In this document: piece after piece, positions 56,905-64,000 of the stretch | Layout: the number at the start of each line of letters is the position of its first letter | Numbering within the stretch: the first letter of the stretch is position 1 | Source of the DNA: Pseudomonas hefeiensis | GTDB lineage: Bacteria > Pseudomonadota > Gammaproteobacteria > Pseudomonadales > Pseudomonadaceae | Assembly: GCF_030687835.1 (NCBI RefSeq) | Contig: NZ_CP117449.1 | Location: 1,798,001-1,862,000 of the forward strand | DNA length: 64,000 nt | Reading direction: 5' to 3' | Translations under genes and position numbers: made by a program | The notes under the pieces: generated by a model | Database searches by the model: none | Seen by the model: only the letters and a program-made list of their open reading frames with translations | Told to the model about the DNA's origin: nothing

Positions 56905-56993
56905 TGTGGGAGCGGGCTTGCTCGCGAAAGCGGTTTATCTATCAGTATTTTTGTGACTGACACGACGCCTTCGCGAGCAAGCCCGCTCCCACA
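56905..56993. repeat. REPIN at the right edge of the accessory block
   Basis: 89-bp REP doublet, TGTGGGAGCGGGCTTGCTCG and its exact inverted copy, between the AraC gene and the end of ETF-QO. With the 40469 element it brackets the part absent from the P. aeruginosa arrangement. Confidence 0.93.
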
Positions 56994-57030
56994 TTTTGGA
57001 CCGTGGTGGTTCTTGAAATCGCAGGCAACA

Positions 57031-57054
57031 AAAAGGCCCCATGTCGGGAGCCTT
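57031..57054 (-). terminator. Terminator of the ETF-QO gene
   Basis: On the minus strand AAGGCTCCC and GGGGCCTTTT form an imperfect stem followed by a T-run, 19 bp after the ETF-QO stop. Confidence 0.7.
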
Positions 57055-57072
57055 GATGTTCAGCGAATCGGC

Positions 57073-58737
57073 TTACATGTTCGGGTAAGTCGGCCCGCCA
57101 GCGCCTTCCGGCGAAACCCAGGTGATGTTCTGTGCAGGGTCCTTGATGTCGCAGGTCTTGCAGTGAACACAGTTCTGGGCGTTGATCTGGAAGCGCTTCT
57201 CGCCATCTTCCTGGGTCACCACTTCGTACACCCCGGCCGGGCAATAGCGTTGGGCCGGTTCGTCGTACAGCGGCAGGTTCTTGCTGATCGGGATGCTCGG
57301 GTCGGTCAGCTTCAGGTGGCAGGGCTGTTCTTCTTCATGGTTGGTACCGGAGATGAACACCGAGCTGAGTTTGTCGAAGCTGATCTTGCCGTCCGGTTTC
57401 GGATAGTCGATTTTCTTGCAGTCAGCCGCCAGTTTCAGGCAGGCATAGTCTGGCTTGTTGTCATGCAGGGTGAACGGCAGCTTGCCGGCGAAGATGTTCT
57501 GGTCGAGCCAGTTGAAGCCGCCGCCGATGATCGCGCCGTACTTGTGGATCGCCGCGCCGAAGTTGCGGCTGGCGAACAACTCTTCATACAGCCAGCTGGC
57601 CTTGAACGCGTCGACGTAGGAAGTCAGTTCATCCGCGCCTTCGGAGCCTGCAAACAGCGCATCGGCCACCGCATCAGCGGCGAGCATGCCGGACTTCATG
57701 GCGGTGTGGCTGCCTTTGATCTTGGCGAAGTTCAGGGTGCCGAGGTCGCAACCGATCAGCGCGCCGCCCTTGAAGACCATTTTTGGCAGCGAATTCAGGC
57801 CGCCCTTGCAGATGGCGCGGGCGCCGTAGCTGACACGCTTGCCGCCTTCCAGGTACTGCTTGAGCACCGGGTGATGCTTGAGGCGCTGGAACTCGTCGAA
57901 CGGCGACAGGAAAGTGTTGCTGTAGGACAGGTCGACGATCAGGCCGACCACCACCTGGTTGTTTTCCAGGTGATAGAGGAAAGAGCCCCCGGTATTTTCG
58001 CTGCCCATGATGTCCAGCGGCCAGCCAGCGGTGTGCACCACCAGGCCGGGTTGGTGCTTGGCCGGGTCGATTTCCCAGATTTCCTTCAGGCCGATGCCGT
58101 AGTGCTGGGCATCGGCGTCGCTGTCCAGGTTGAAGCGCTTGATCAGTTGCTTGCCGATATGACCACGGCAGCCTTCGGCGAACAGCGTGTACTTGCCGCG
58201 CAGTTCCATGCCAGGGGTGTAGAGGCCTTCCTTCGGCTTGCCTTCGCGGTCGACACCCAGGTCGCCGGTAATGATCCCGCGTACTACGCCGTTCTCGTCG
58301 AACAGCGCTTCCTGGGCGGCGAAGCCCGGGTAGATTTCCACGCCCAGGTTCTCGGCCTGCTGGGCCAGCCAGCGGCACAGGTTGCCCAGGGAAATAATAT
58401 AGTTGCCTTCGTTGTGCATGGTCTTGGGCACAAAGAAGTCAGGGATTTTGCTCGCGGCCTCGGCGTTTCTCAGGACATAAATGTCATCGCGCACGACGGG
58501 CGTGTTCAACGGTGCGCCGAGCGCTTTCCAGTCCGGGAACAGTTCGTTCAGCGCGCGGGGTTCGAACACCGCGCCGGAGAGGATGTGCGCACCGACTTCG
58601 GAGCCTTTTTCGACCACGCAGACGCTGATTTCCTTACCGGCTTCGGCGGCCTTCTGTTTCAGTCGGCAAGCGGCAGACAGGCCAGCGGGGCCGGCACCGA
58701 CGATGACCACGTCGAATTCCATGTATTCGCGTTCCAC
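57073..58737 (-). CDS. Electron transfer flavoprotein-ubiquinone oxidoreductase
   Basis: 554 residues. N-terminal FAD-binding VIVGAGPAGLSAACRLK, the membrane/quinone-binding middle, and a C-terminal ferredoxin-like domain with the 4Fe-4S site (CPAGVYEV ... CVHCKTCDIKDPAQN). Moves electrons from reduced ETF to ubiquinone at the inner membrane, completing acyl-CoA dehydrogenase oxidation. Divergent from etfBA. A PsrA-type box precedes it (58894). Tightly linked functionally to the fadE-like gene at 0.8-3.2 kb. Confidence 0.96.
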   Translation of the reverse strand: MEREYMEFDVVIVGAGPAGLSAACRLKQKAAEAGKEISVCVVEKGSEVGAHILSGAVFEPRALNELFPDWKALGAPLNTPVVRDDIYVLRNAEAASKIPDFFVPKTMHNEGNYIISLGNLCRWLAQQAENLGVEIYPGFAAQEALFDENGVVRGIITGDLGVDREGKPKEGLYTPGMELRGKYTLFAEGCRGHIGKQLIKRFNLDSDADAQHYGIGLKEIWEIDPAKHQPGLVVHTAGWPLDIMGSENTGGSFLYHLENNQVVVGLIVDLSYSNTFLSPFDEFQRLKHHPVLKQYLEGGKRVSYGARAICKGGLNSLPKMVFKGGALIGCDLGTLNFAKIKGSHTAMKSGMLAADAVADALFAGSEGADELTSYVDAFKASWLYEELFASRNFGAAIHKYGAIIGGGFNWLDQNIFAGKLPFTLHDNKPDYACLKLAADCKKIDYPKPDGKISFDKLSSVFISGTNHEEEQPCHLKLTDPSIPISKNLPLYDEPAQRYCPAGVYEVVTQEDGEKRFQINAQNCVHCKTCDIKDPAQNITWVSPEGAGGPTYPNM

Positions 58738-58893
58738 AGGCTATCTCCTACTCAAGGCTCACAGTTTTTTCTAATTGGAGGTTTGGCGTTGCATCCATGA
58801 TCTGCTTCGCGAAATCGACGAAAGCGGCAATGAATGACCCGCGGTTCTCTCTTAAGCGGCGCATTATATCTACACCACTCTCAGGGTCCAATA

Positions 58894-58907
58894 CAAACGT
58901 TTGTTTG
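58894..58907. promoter_or_regulatory. PsrA-type operator upstream of ETF-QO
   Basis: CAAAC-GTTT-GTTTG fits the pseudomonad PsrA consensus (G/C)AAAC-N2-4-GTTT(G/C) exactly. PsrA represses beta-oxidation and etf genes and is released by long-chain fatty acids; etf genes are known PsrA targets in P. aeruginosa. Confidence 0.65.
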
Positions 58908-58962
58908 AAATAGCCGCAGGCCAGATAAATCACTGACGTACGGCTTATGACTGACCATTTTG

Positions 58963-59000
58963 CCGTATTGACCGGAATGGGCGTTCCGGTCAAGATACGG
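58963..59000. promoter_or_regulatory. Long dyad in the divergent etf promoter region
   Basis: CCGTATTGACCGGAA (58963-58977) pairs with TTCCGGTCAAGATACGG (58984-59000), with one 2-base bulge and a 6-base loop. It lies about mid-way between ETF-QO and etfB in a 545-bp gap that has no credible gene, so it may be an operator, or a terminator for readthrough. Confidence 0.5.
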
Positions 59001-59282
59001 GCGGTTTTGCGCTCGCCGTAGGCTGACTGTTGGTTCCAAGAGCACCTCTAAAGACAGGGCGAAGGCAGCACAAAGTGACGTATTGCGTGGTTCGGACGCG
59101 CAGTTTACACGCCGCGATAATGAATGACTCGTCGGTCATCACTGACGAACGGTCTTCACTCCCGTGAGCAAGGTCATGTGTGGTTCATGCCGGCGTTTTT
59201 AGAGGTGCCCTTGCGCCCATGAGCATCAACCGCCAGGTTCGCCTAGGCGACTTTCTTTTCACCGGAGAGTAACGAGGAATCC

Positions 59283-60032
59283 ATGAAGGTTCTTGTAGCT
59301 GTCAAACGAGTGGTCGACTATAACGTCAAGGTTCGCGTCAAGGCGGACAACTCCGGCGTCGACCTCGCCAACGTCAAGATGTCGATGAACCCTTTCTGCG
59401 AAATCGCCGTAGAAGAAGCCGTACGCCTGAAAGAAAAAGGCGTGGCGACTGAGATCGTCGTCGTTTCCATCGGTCCGACCACTGCCCAGGAGCAACTGCG
59501 TACCGCGCTGGCGCTGGGTGCTGATCGCGCCATCCTCGTCGAATCCGCCGAAGACCTGACTTCCCTGGCCGTGGCCAAGCTGCTCAAGGCTGTTGTCGAC
59601 AAGGAACAGCCACAGCTGGTGATCCTTGGCAAACAAGCCATCGACAGCGACAACAACCAGACCGGGCAGATGCTTGCGGCATTGAGCGGCTACGGTCAGG
59701 GCACGTTCGCGTCCAAGGTTGAAGTGTCCGGCGACAGCGTTGCCGTGACTCGCGAAATCGACGGCGGCGCGCAGACCGTTTCCCTGAAACTGCCGGCCAT
59801 CGTCACCACCGACCTGCGTTTGAACGAGCCGCGCTACGCGTCCCTGCCAAACATCATGAAAGCCAAGAAGAAGCCGCTTGAAGTGCTGACGCCTGACGCT
59901 TTGGGCGTTTCCACCGCCTCCACCAACAAGACCCTCAAAGTCGAAGCGCCGGCTGCACGCAGCGCGGGCATCAAGGTCAAGTCGGTGGCTGAACTGGTCG
60001 AGAAACTGAAAAACGAAGCGAAGGTGATCTGA
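59283..60032 (+). CDS. etfB: Electron transfer flavoprotein beta subunit
   Basis: 249 residues. [20 protein letters not shown], the AMP-binding region and the ETF-beta signature [23 protein letters not shown]. Partner of EtfA; collects electrons from acyl-CoA dehydrogenases. ATG 59283 has AACGAGG; followed by etfA after 2 bp. Confidence 0.97.
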   Translation: MKVLVAVKRVVDYNVKVRVKADNSGVDLANVKMSMNPFCEIAVEEAVRLKEKGVATEIVVVSIGPTTAQEQLRTALALGADRAILVESAEDLTSLAVAKLLKAVVDKEQPQLVILGKQAIDSDNNQTGQMLAALSGYGQGTFASKVEVSGDSVAVTREIDGGAQTVSLKLPAIVTTDLRLNEPRYASLPNIMKAKKKPLEVLTPDALGVSTASTNKTLKVEAPAARSAGIKVKSVAELVEKLKNEAKVI

Positions 60033-60034
60033 TC

Positions 60035-60964
60035 ATGACTATCCTCGTAATCGCCGAACACGATAACAAGGCGCTGGCTCCGGCCACGCTGAACACCGTT
60101 GCTGCTGCCGCTAAAATCGGTGGCGATATTCACGTGCTGGTTGCCGGCCAGGGCGTTGGCGCCGTGGCTGAAGCCGCTGCGAAAATCGCTGGCGTGGCAA
60201 AAGTACTGTCGGCCGACAACGCCGCCTACTCGCACCAACTGCCAGAAAACGTTGCGCCGCTGGTTGCCGAGCTGGGCAAGGGCTACAGCCACATCCTGGC
60301 TGCCGCTACCTCCAACGGCAAAAACATCCTGCCGCGCGTTGCCGCTGCGCTGGACGTCGACCAGATCTCCGAGATTATCTCGGTAGAAAGCGCCGACACC
60401 TTCAAGCGTCCGATCTACGCCGGCAACGCCATTGCTACCGTGCAGTCCAATGCTGCGGTCAAGGTCATCACCGTACGTGCTACCGGTTTCGACCCGGTTG
60501 CCGCCGAAGGTGGCTCGGCTGCCGTTGAAGCGGTAGGCGCTGCCCACGACGCCGGCATCTCCAGCTTCGTCAACGAAGAACTGGCCAAGTCCGATCGTCC
60601 GGAACTGACCGCTGCCAAGATCGTCGTTTCCGGCGGGCGTGGCATGCAGAACGGTGACAACTTCAAGCACCTGTACGCCCTGGCCGACAAGCTCGGCGCT
60701 GCCGTCGGCGCATCCCGCGCCGCGGTCGACGCAGGTTTCGTCCCCAACGACATGCAGGTCGGCCAGACCGGCAAGATCGTCGCGCCACAGCTGTACATCG
60801 CCGTCGGTATTTCCGGCGCGATCCAGCACCTGGCCGGCATGAAAGACTCCAAGGTGATCGTCGCGATCAACAAGGACGAAGAAGCGCCGATCTTCCAGGT
60901 GGCCGACTATGGCCTGGTAGCGGACTTGTTCGAAGCCATCCCTGAGCTGGAGAAGCTGGTCTAA
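60035..60964 (+). CDS. etfA: Electron transfer flavoprotein alpha subunit
   Basis: 309 residues. N-terminal ETF domain and C-terminal FAD-binding domain with the signature [50 protein letters not shown] and [13 protein letters not shown]. Forms the FAD-containing heterodimer with EtfB that delivers electrons to ETF-QO. Followed by a strong terminator at 60989. Confidence 0.97.
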   Translation: MTILVIAEHDNKALAPATLNTVAAAAKIGGDIHVLVAGQGVGAVAEAAAKIAGVAKVLSADNAAYSHQLPENVAPLVAELGKGYSHILAAATSNGKNILPRVAAALDVDQISEIISVESADTFKRPIYAGNAIATVQSNAAVKVITVRATGFDPVAAEGGSAAVEAVGAAHDAGISSFVNEELAKSDRPELTAAKIVVSGGRGMQNGDNFKHLYALADKLGAAVGASRAAVDAGFVPNDMQVGQTGKIVAPQLYIAVGISGAIQHLAGMKDSKVIVAINKDEEAPIFQVADYGLVADLFEAIPELEKLV

Positions 60965-60988
60965 TCCGGCGTCTTCACTTATAAAGAG

Positions 60989-61012
60989 CCCGGCCCTTTG
61001 GCCGGGTTTTTT
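60989..61012 (+). terminator. Terminator after etfA
   Basis: CCCGGCC (60989-60995) pairs with GGCCGGG (61000-61006), then a run of six T. Confidence 0.9.
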
Positions 61013-61054
61013 ATTATCTGCACGTTGTTGTCACTGCAAGGGGAGCATATCGCC

Positions 61055-61879
61055 ATGGATCTTCGCCGTTTGGCTGGCGTGTCGTTGCTGTGGGCGCTGG
61101 CCGTTGTGCCAGGTCAGTCTGTCGCCGCCGGCAAATGTGAACGCCTGATCGCCACCGGTAGCCCGGATGCGCCGCCCTACTTGTGGCAAGACCCCCAGGA
61201 TCCCAAGCACCTGATTGGCGCCAGTGCCGACCTGCTGGCGCAAGTGGCGACAGAGCTGGGGATCAAGATTGAACTGCTCTATGCCGGCAAGCGCGCCCAG
61301 GCACTGGACGAAGTGCGCAGCGGACGCATGGACCTGCTCGTCGACGCGGCGCTGACCATCAGCGAGCTTGAAACCCTGGACTATGTTCATCCGCCCTTGC
61401 TGGAAAACGATTACCTGGTCTGGACCCGCAAGGATTCGACACTGGTCATCACTCAGCCCGAGGACCTTCATGGTCATCCTGGGGCATTGTCGCAAAAGGC
61501 GCGAATGACCCAGGCATTTGACGTGTTTGCCGAACAACAATTGTCCCTGACCCGTACCCCCAACCTGACTGAAGCCTTTCAGAAACTGCTGCTGGGGGAG
61601 GTGGAGTATGTCCTGGCAGGGCGCTACTCGGGCTTGGCGATGACTCAGACATTGGGCATGGCCAACGACCTGCAGGCGGTGCCGCAACCGCTGGATACTC
61701 CGGGGCTGTTCCTCGCGGTTTCCCATAACTCCGCTTGCAATGACCCATGGTTGCGCGGACAGCTGGCGCAAAAGATGACAGAATTGGCCGCGTCCGGCCT
61801 GACGGAGACTGTGTTGCAGCGCAATACCGAGCGTTGGAAAACACAGTTGCAGCCACCTGTCGGTGCCCCAAAACAGTAG
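61055..61879 (+). CDS. Orphan SBP_bac_3-like periplasmic binding protein
   Basis: 274 residues from ATG 61055, with GGGGAGC upstream. A signal peptide (MDLRRLAGVSLLWALAVVPG..SVAA) is followed by a family-3 solute-binding fold (GSPDAPPYLWQD, GASADLLAQVATELGIKIE, GRMDLLVDAALTISE). No permease or ATPase gene is nearby, so transport is unlikely on this evidence; it may sense or sequester a ligand. Followed after 9 bp by a DUF4398 lipoprotein and an OmpA-like lipoprotein with which it appears to form an operon. Confidence 0.83.
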   Translation: MDLRRLAGVSLLWALAVVPGQSVAAGKCERLIATGSPDAPPYLWQDPQDPKHLIGASADLLAQVATELGIKIELLYAGKRAQALDEVRSGRMDLLVDAALTISELETLDYVHPPLLENDYLVWTRKDSTLVITQPEDLHGHPGALSQKARMTQAFDVFAEQQLSLTRTPNLTEAFQKLLLGEVEYVLAGRYSGLAMTQTLGMANDLQAVPQPLDTPGLFLAVSHNSACNDPWLRGQLAQKMTELAASGLTETVLQRNTERWKTQLQPPVGAPKQ

Positions 61880-61888
61880 GGAACATTA

Positions 61889-62248
61889 GTGACTATTCGA
61901 CCTCTTTTCGCTGCCCTGGCCGTTTTGGCTCTGGCGGGTTGCGCAGCCGATCCGGCGCCGAATGAACAGATCCGCCTGACCGAACAGGCCCTGGAGCAAG
62001 CCCGGGCCGTGGGCGCCACATCCGAAGAAGTGCCCGAGTTGAAACTCGCCGAAGAAAAGTTTGCCCGCGCCAGGTCCAACATGGCCGACGAGTCGTTCAA
62101 GAAGGCCCGCATGCGCGCCGAGCAAGCCGAACTGGATGCACGCCTGGCCGAAGCGAAGGTGCTGACCCTCAAGAGCGAGGAACACCTGAACGTGCTCAAC
62201 ACCCGCATCGAGCGTTTGCGCAAACAGCTGAGGGATGATGCCCAATGA
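61889..62248 (+). CDS. DUF4398 lipoprotein
   Basis: 119 residues, GTG start 61889. Signal peptide and lipobox ALAGC (Cys18), then a helical DUF4398 stretch (EQALEQARAVGA, LKLAEEKFARARSNMADESFKKARMRAEQAELDARLAEAK), predicted coiled coil. Overlaps the OmpA-like gene by 4 bp (ATGA). Its exact role is unknown; this domain commonly precedes OmpA-type peptidoglycan-binding proteins. Confidence 0.85.
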   Translation: MTIRPLFAALAVLALAGCAADPAPNEQIRLTEQALEQARAVGATSEEVPELKLAEEKFARARSNMADESFKKARMRAEQAELDARLAEAKVLTLKSEEHLNVLNTRIERLRKQLRDDAQ

Positions 62249-63054
62249 AGCAGTCCCAAGTATTTGGCGGCCTGATCCTCGCAGGCCTGGCCAGCTTGTA
62301 CGGTTGCGCGGGTCAGCGCAGCGAGGTGGCGCTGGAAAAGGCGGGTACCGACTTCCAGAAGGTCAAAGAAGATTCCAATGTATTACGTGCCGCGCCCAAG
62401 GACGTGATCCGCGCCAGCGAGTCCCTGGCCCGGGCCGATCGCTTGTCCAGCTACTGGGGCAGCGGCGGGGACGTACTGCATTACGCCTACCTGAGCCAGC
62501 GCTACAGTGCGATTGCTCGGGAGCACAGCAACCAGGTGCTCAACGAAGAGCGCGCAGCAAAGCTCGAGCTGGAACGCCAGCGCCTGCAACTGGCCCTGCG
62601 CGAGTCCAAGCTGCTGAGCGTCCAGCAACAGGGCAAGTGGCTGGAAGAGCAGATCATGGCGATGGCGACCACCCAGACCGATCGCGGCCTGGTGATGACG
62701 CTCGGTGACGTGCTGTTCGACACTGGCCAAGCGCAGTTGAAGAACTCGGCTAACCGGGTTGTGCTCAAGATTGTGCAATTCTTGCAGCTCAACCCCAAGC
62801 GCGTGGTGCGTATCGAAGGTTACACCGACAGCACTGGCGGCAAGCAGGAGAACCTCAAGCTGTCCCGTAACCGTGCCCAGGCGGTGGCGGACGTGCTGGT
62901 GGACTTGGGGATCGACGAAAAGCGTATTCAGGTCGAAGGCTACGGTGATGAGTTCCCGGTCGACGTCAACGCTTCCGAGCGTGGTCGGGCACAGAACCGT
63001 CGGGTTGAAATTGTGTTCTCCGACGAGAAAGGCCAGCTCGGCGCCACCCGCTAA
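62245..63054 (+). CDS. OmpA-family lipoprotein with DUF4398-like stalk
   Basis: 269 residues. Lipobox SLYGC (Cys21), a helical stalk resembling the DUF4398 protein (about 35-145), and a C-terminal OmpA-like peptidoglycan-binding domain (LGDVLFDTGQAQLKNSANR, IEGYTDSTGGKQENLKLSRNRAQAVADVL, SERGRAQNRRVEIVF). Probably tethers outer membrane to the cell wall. Coupled with the DUF4398 gene; terminator follows. Confidence 0.93.
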   Translation: MKQSQVFGGLILAGLASLYGCAGQRSEVALEKAGTDFQKVKEDSNVLRAAPKDVIRASESLARADRLSSYWGSGGDVLHYAYLSQRYSAIAREHSNQVLNEERAAKLELERQRLQLALRESKLLSVQQQGKWLEEQIMAMATTQTDRGLVMTLGDVLFDTGQAQLKNSANRVVLKIVQFLQLNPKRVVRIEGYTDSTGGKQENLKLSRNRAQAVADVLVDLGIDEKRIQVEGYGDEFPVDVNASERGRAQNRRVEIVFSDEKGQLGATR

Positions 63055-63071
63055 GGGCTGCGTTGCTGGAG

Positions 63072-63107
63072 AACCCGGCCCCCTTCAGAGGTGCCGGGTT
63101 TTTTTTG
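63072..63107 (+). terminator. Terminator after the OmpA-like gene
   Basis: AACCCGGC (63072-63079) pairs with GCCGGGTT (63093-63100), then a run of T (63099-63106). Confidence 0.88.
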
Positions 63108-63254
63108 CCTGCGGATCGGTGATTAATGAGTACAGTTGGGGCTGTCACTGCACTGTATGGTCGAGTAATCTGGCAACTGTCCCCGTACACTTCTAAACTG
63201 TTCCGGTATTGTCTCTCACAAGAATAAAATGCCCGTGAAATCGAGTGCTGCGTC

Positions 63255-64000
63255 ATGACCAACCTCCTGCTCTATCAACGTATTGCCCAACAACTGGCTG
63301 AAGACATCCGGCGTGGTGTGTATCAGCCTGGTGAACGTGTGCCTTCGGTGCGCAAGATGAGCTCGCAGCTCAACGTCAGTCATGCGACGGTGCTGCAGGC
63401 CTACGCCAACCTTGAAGATCAGGGGCTGATCCGCGCGCGGCCACAATCGGGTTACTACGTGCATCAAACCCCGGCCCTGACGGCGCCGACGCCGGACATC
63501 GCCCGGGTCGAGCGTCCGGGGCTGGTCACGCGCAGCAGCATCATCCAGCAGGTATTGGTCGAGTCACGCCGCGAAGGGGTATTTCCCCTGGGCGCGGCGG
63601 TGCCAAGCGTCGACTACCTGCCTGTACGGGCCCTGCACCAGCAATTGGCCAAGGTGACGCGCTTCCACAGCCCGCGGGCGTTCAGCTACATGTTCAGCCC
63701 GGGCTTCGAGCCCCTGCGGCGCCAGGTGGCGATTCGCATGCGCGATGCCGGGGTGGTGGTGGATCCCTCCGAAGTAGTGATCACTCACGGTTGTGTGGAT
63801 GCGCTGCAAATGTCCTTGCGGGTACTGACCCGGCCAGGAGACCTGATCGCCGCCGAATCGCCGACCTACTACGGTTTGCTGCAATTGGCGGATCTGCTGG
63901 GCCTCAAGGTCATCGAGATCCCCAGCGACCCGGTCACCGGCATGAGCCTGGAAGCCCTGCAACTGGCGGCCAACCAGTGGTCGATCAAGGCGTTGGTGCT
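63255..64000 (+). CDS. MocR-type PLP-dependent regulator, 5' part
   Basis: 248 codons are in the window (open at the right edge). ATG 63255 begins MTNLLLYQRIAQQLAEDIRRG, then a GntR winged helix (ERVPSVRKMSSQLNVSHATV and LEDQGLIRARPQSGYYV), and from about residue 90 an aminotransferase fold I domain (PSVDYLPVRALHQQL, VITHGCVDALQMSLRV, ESPTYYGLLQL). The lysine that binds PLP is beyond the window. Target genes unknown. Confidence 0.9.
   Translation, partial: MTNLLLYQRIAQQLAEDIRRGVYQPGERVPSVRKMSSQLNVSHATVLQAYANLEDQGLIRARPQSGYYVHQTPALTAPTPDIARVERPGLVTRSSIIQQVLVESRREGVFPLGAAVPSVDYLPVRALHQQLAKVTRFHSPRAFSYMFSPGFEPLRRQVAIRMRDAGVVVDPSEVVITHGCVDALQMSLRVLTRPGDLIAAESPTYYGLLQLADLLGLKVIEIPSDPVTGMSLEALQLAANQWSIKALV

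Noticed and set aside
56884..58800. 638-codon frame opposite ETF-QO
   Set aside because: Antisense to a gene with clear FAD and 4Fe-4S motifs; starts inside a REPIN.
58748..58993. 81-codon frame in the ETF-QO/etfB gap
   Set aside because: Covers the PsrA box and the hairpin; no ribosome site or family.

Overview
The window is a chromosomal segment of a Pseudomonas, most likely from the P. fluorescens group. Protein sequences and gene order match the well-known pseudomonad block ComEC - ExbBD - lpxK - kdsB - murB - rne - rluC - plsX - fabDG - acpP - fabF - pabC - mltG - tmk - holB - pilZ - tatD, and the GTGGGAGCGGGCTTGCTCGCGA REP family is typical of this group. All assignments come from reading the sequence and remembered families; no search was run.

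Layout. 1-7.4 kb: the end of a LysR-type regulator, a PA2817-like protein, a frameshifted fadE-type acyl-CoA dehydrogenase, a transglutaminase-like protein, a glutathione S-transferase, a YadGH-type ABC exporter and a DUF2062 protein. 7.4-14.3 kb: comEC, then a tightly overlapping envelope operon exbB-exbD-lpxK-ycaR-kdsB-PTP-murB. 14.6-19.0 kb: an accessory molybdenum hydroxylase operon (2Fe-2S subunit, Tat-marked molybdopterin subunit, XdhC and MocA-like maturation factors), followed by four tandem REPIN units. 19.5-26.7 kb: rne with a long structured leader, rluC, a HAD phosphatase, an S49 peptidase and maf. 26.8-36.2 kb: the fatty-acid/phospholipid and housekeeping block yceD-rpmF-plsX-fabD-fabG-acpP-fabF-pabC-mltG-tmk-holB-pilZ, then a TatD-type nuclease. 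36.97-37.09 kb: an sRNA gene on the minus strand that fits RgsA. 37.3-40.5 kb: a TetR regulator, moaA, a DUF4823 lipoprotein and a DUF1285 protein.

40.6-54.8 kb is the main accessory region: a sugar catabolic island that contains a complete oxidative (De Ley-Doudoroff) D-galactose route. It has a GntR/FCD repressor, an SMP-30 lactonase, an SDR sugar 1-dehydrogenase, an AraFGH importer, the DgoK kinase, the DgoA aldolase, the DgoD dehydratase, a DgoT-like MFS transporter and an IclR regulator. The route is split into blocks by unrelated genes. The two catabolic transcription units (dehydrogenase and dgoKAD) start from near-duplicate promoters that share a palindrome, -35, spacer length, -10, ribosome-binding site and even the first codon bases. 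In one copy that start codon opens an unlisted 36-codon leader ORF. A separate near-palindromic operator is shared by the gntR and araF promoters.

54.8-64 kb: a YahK-like alcohol dehydrogenase with a divergent AraC regulator, ETF-ubiquinone oxidoreductase divergent from etfBA (with a PsrA-type box), an orphan solute-binding protein with two envelope lipoproteins (DUF4398 and OmpA-like), and the start of a MocR-type regulator. No rRNA, tRNA, CRISPR array, phage or IS element was seen.
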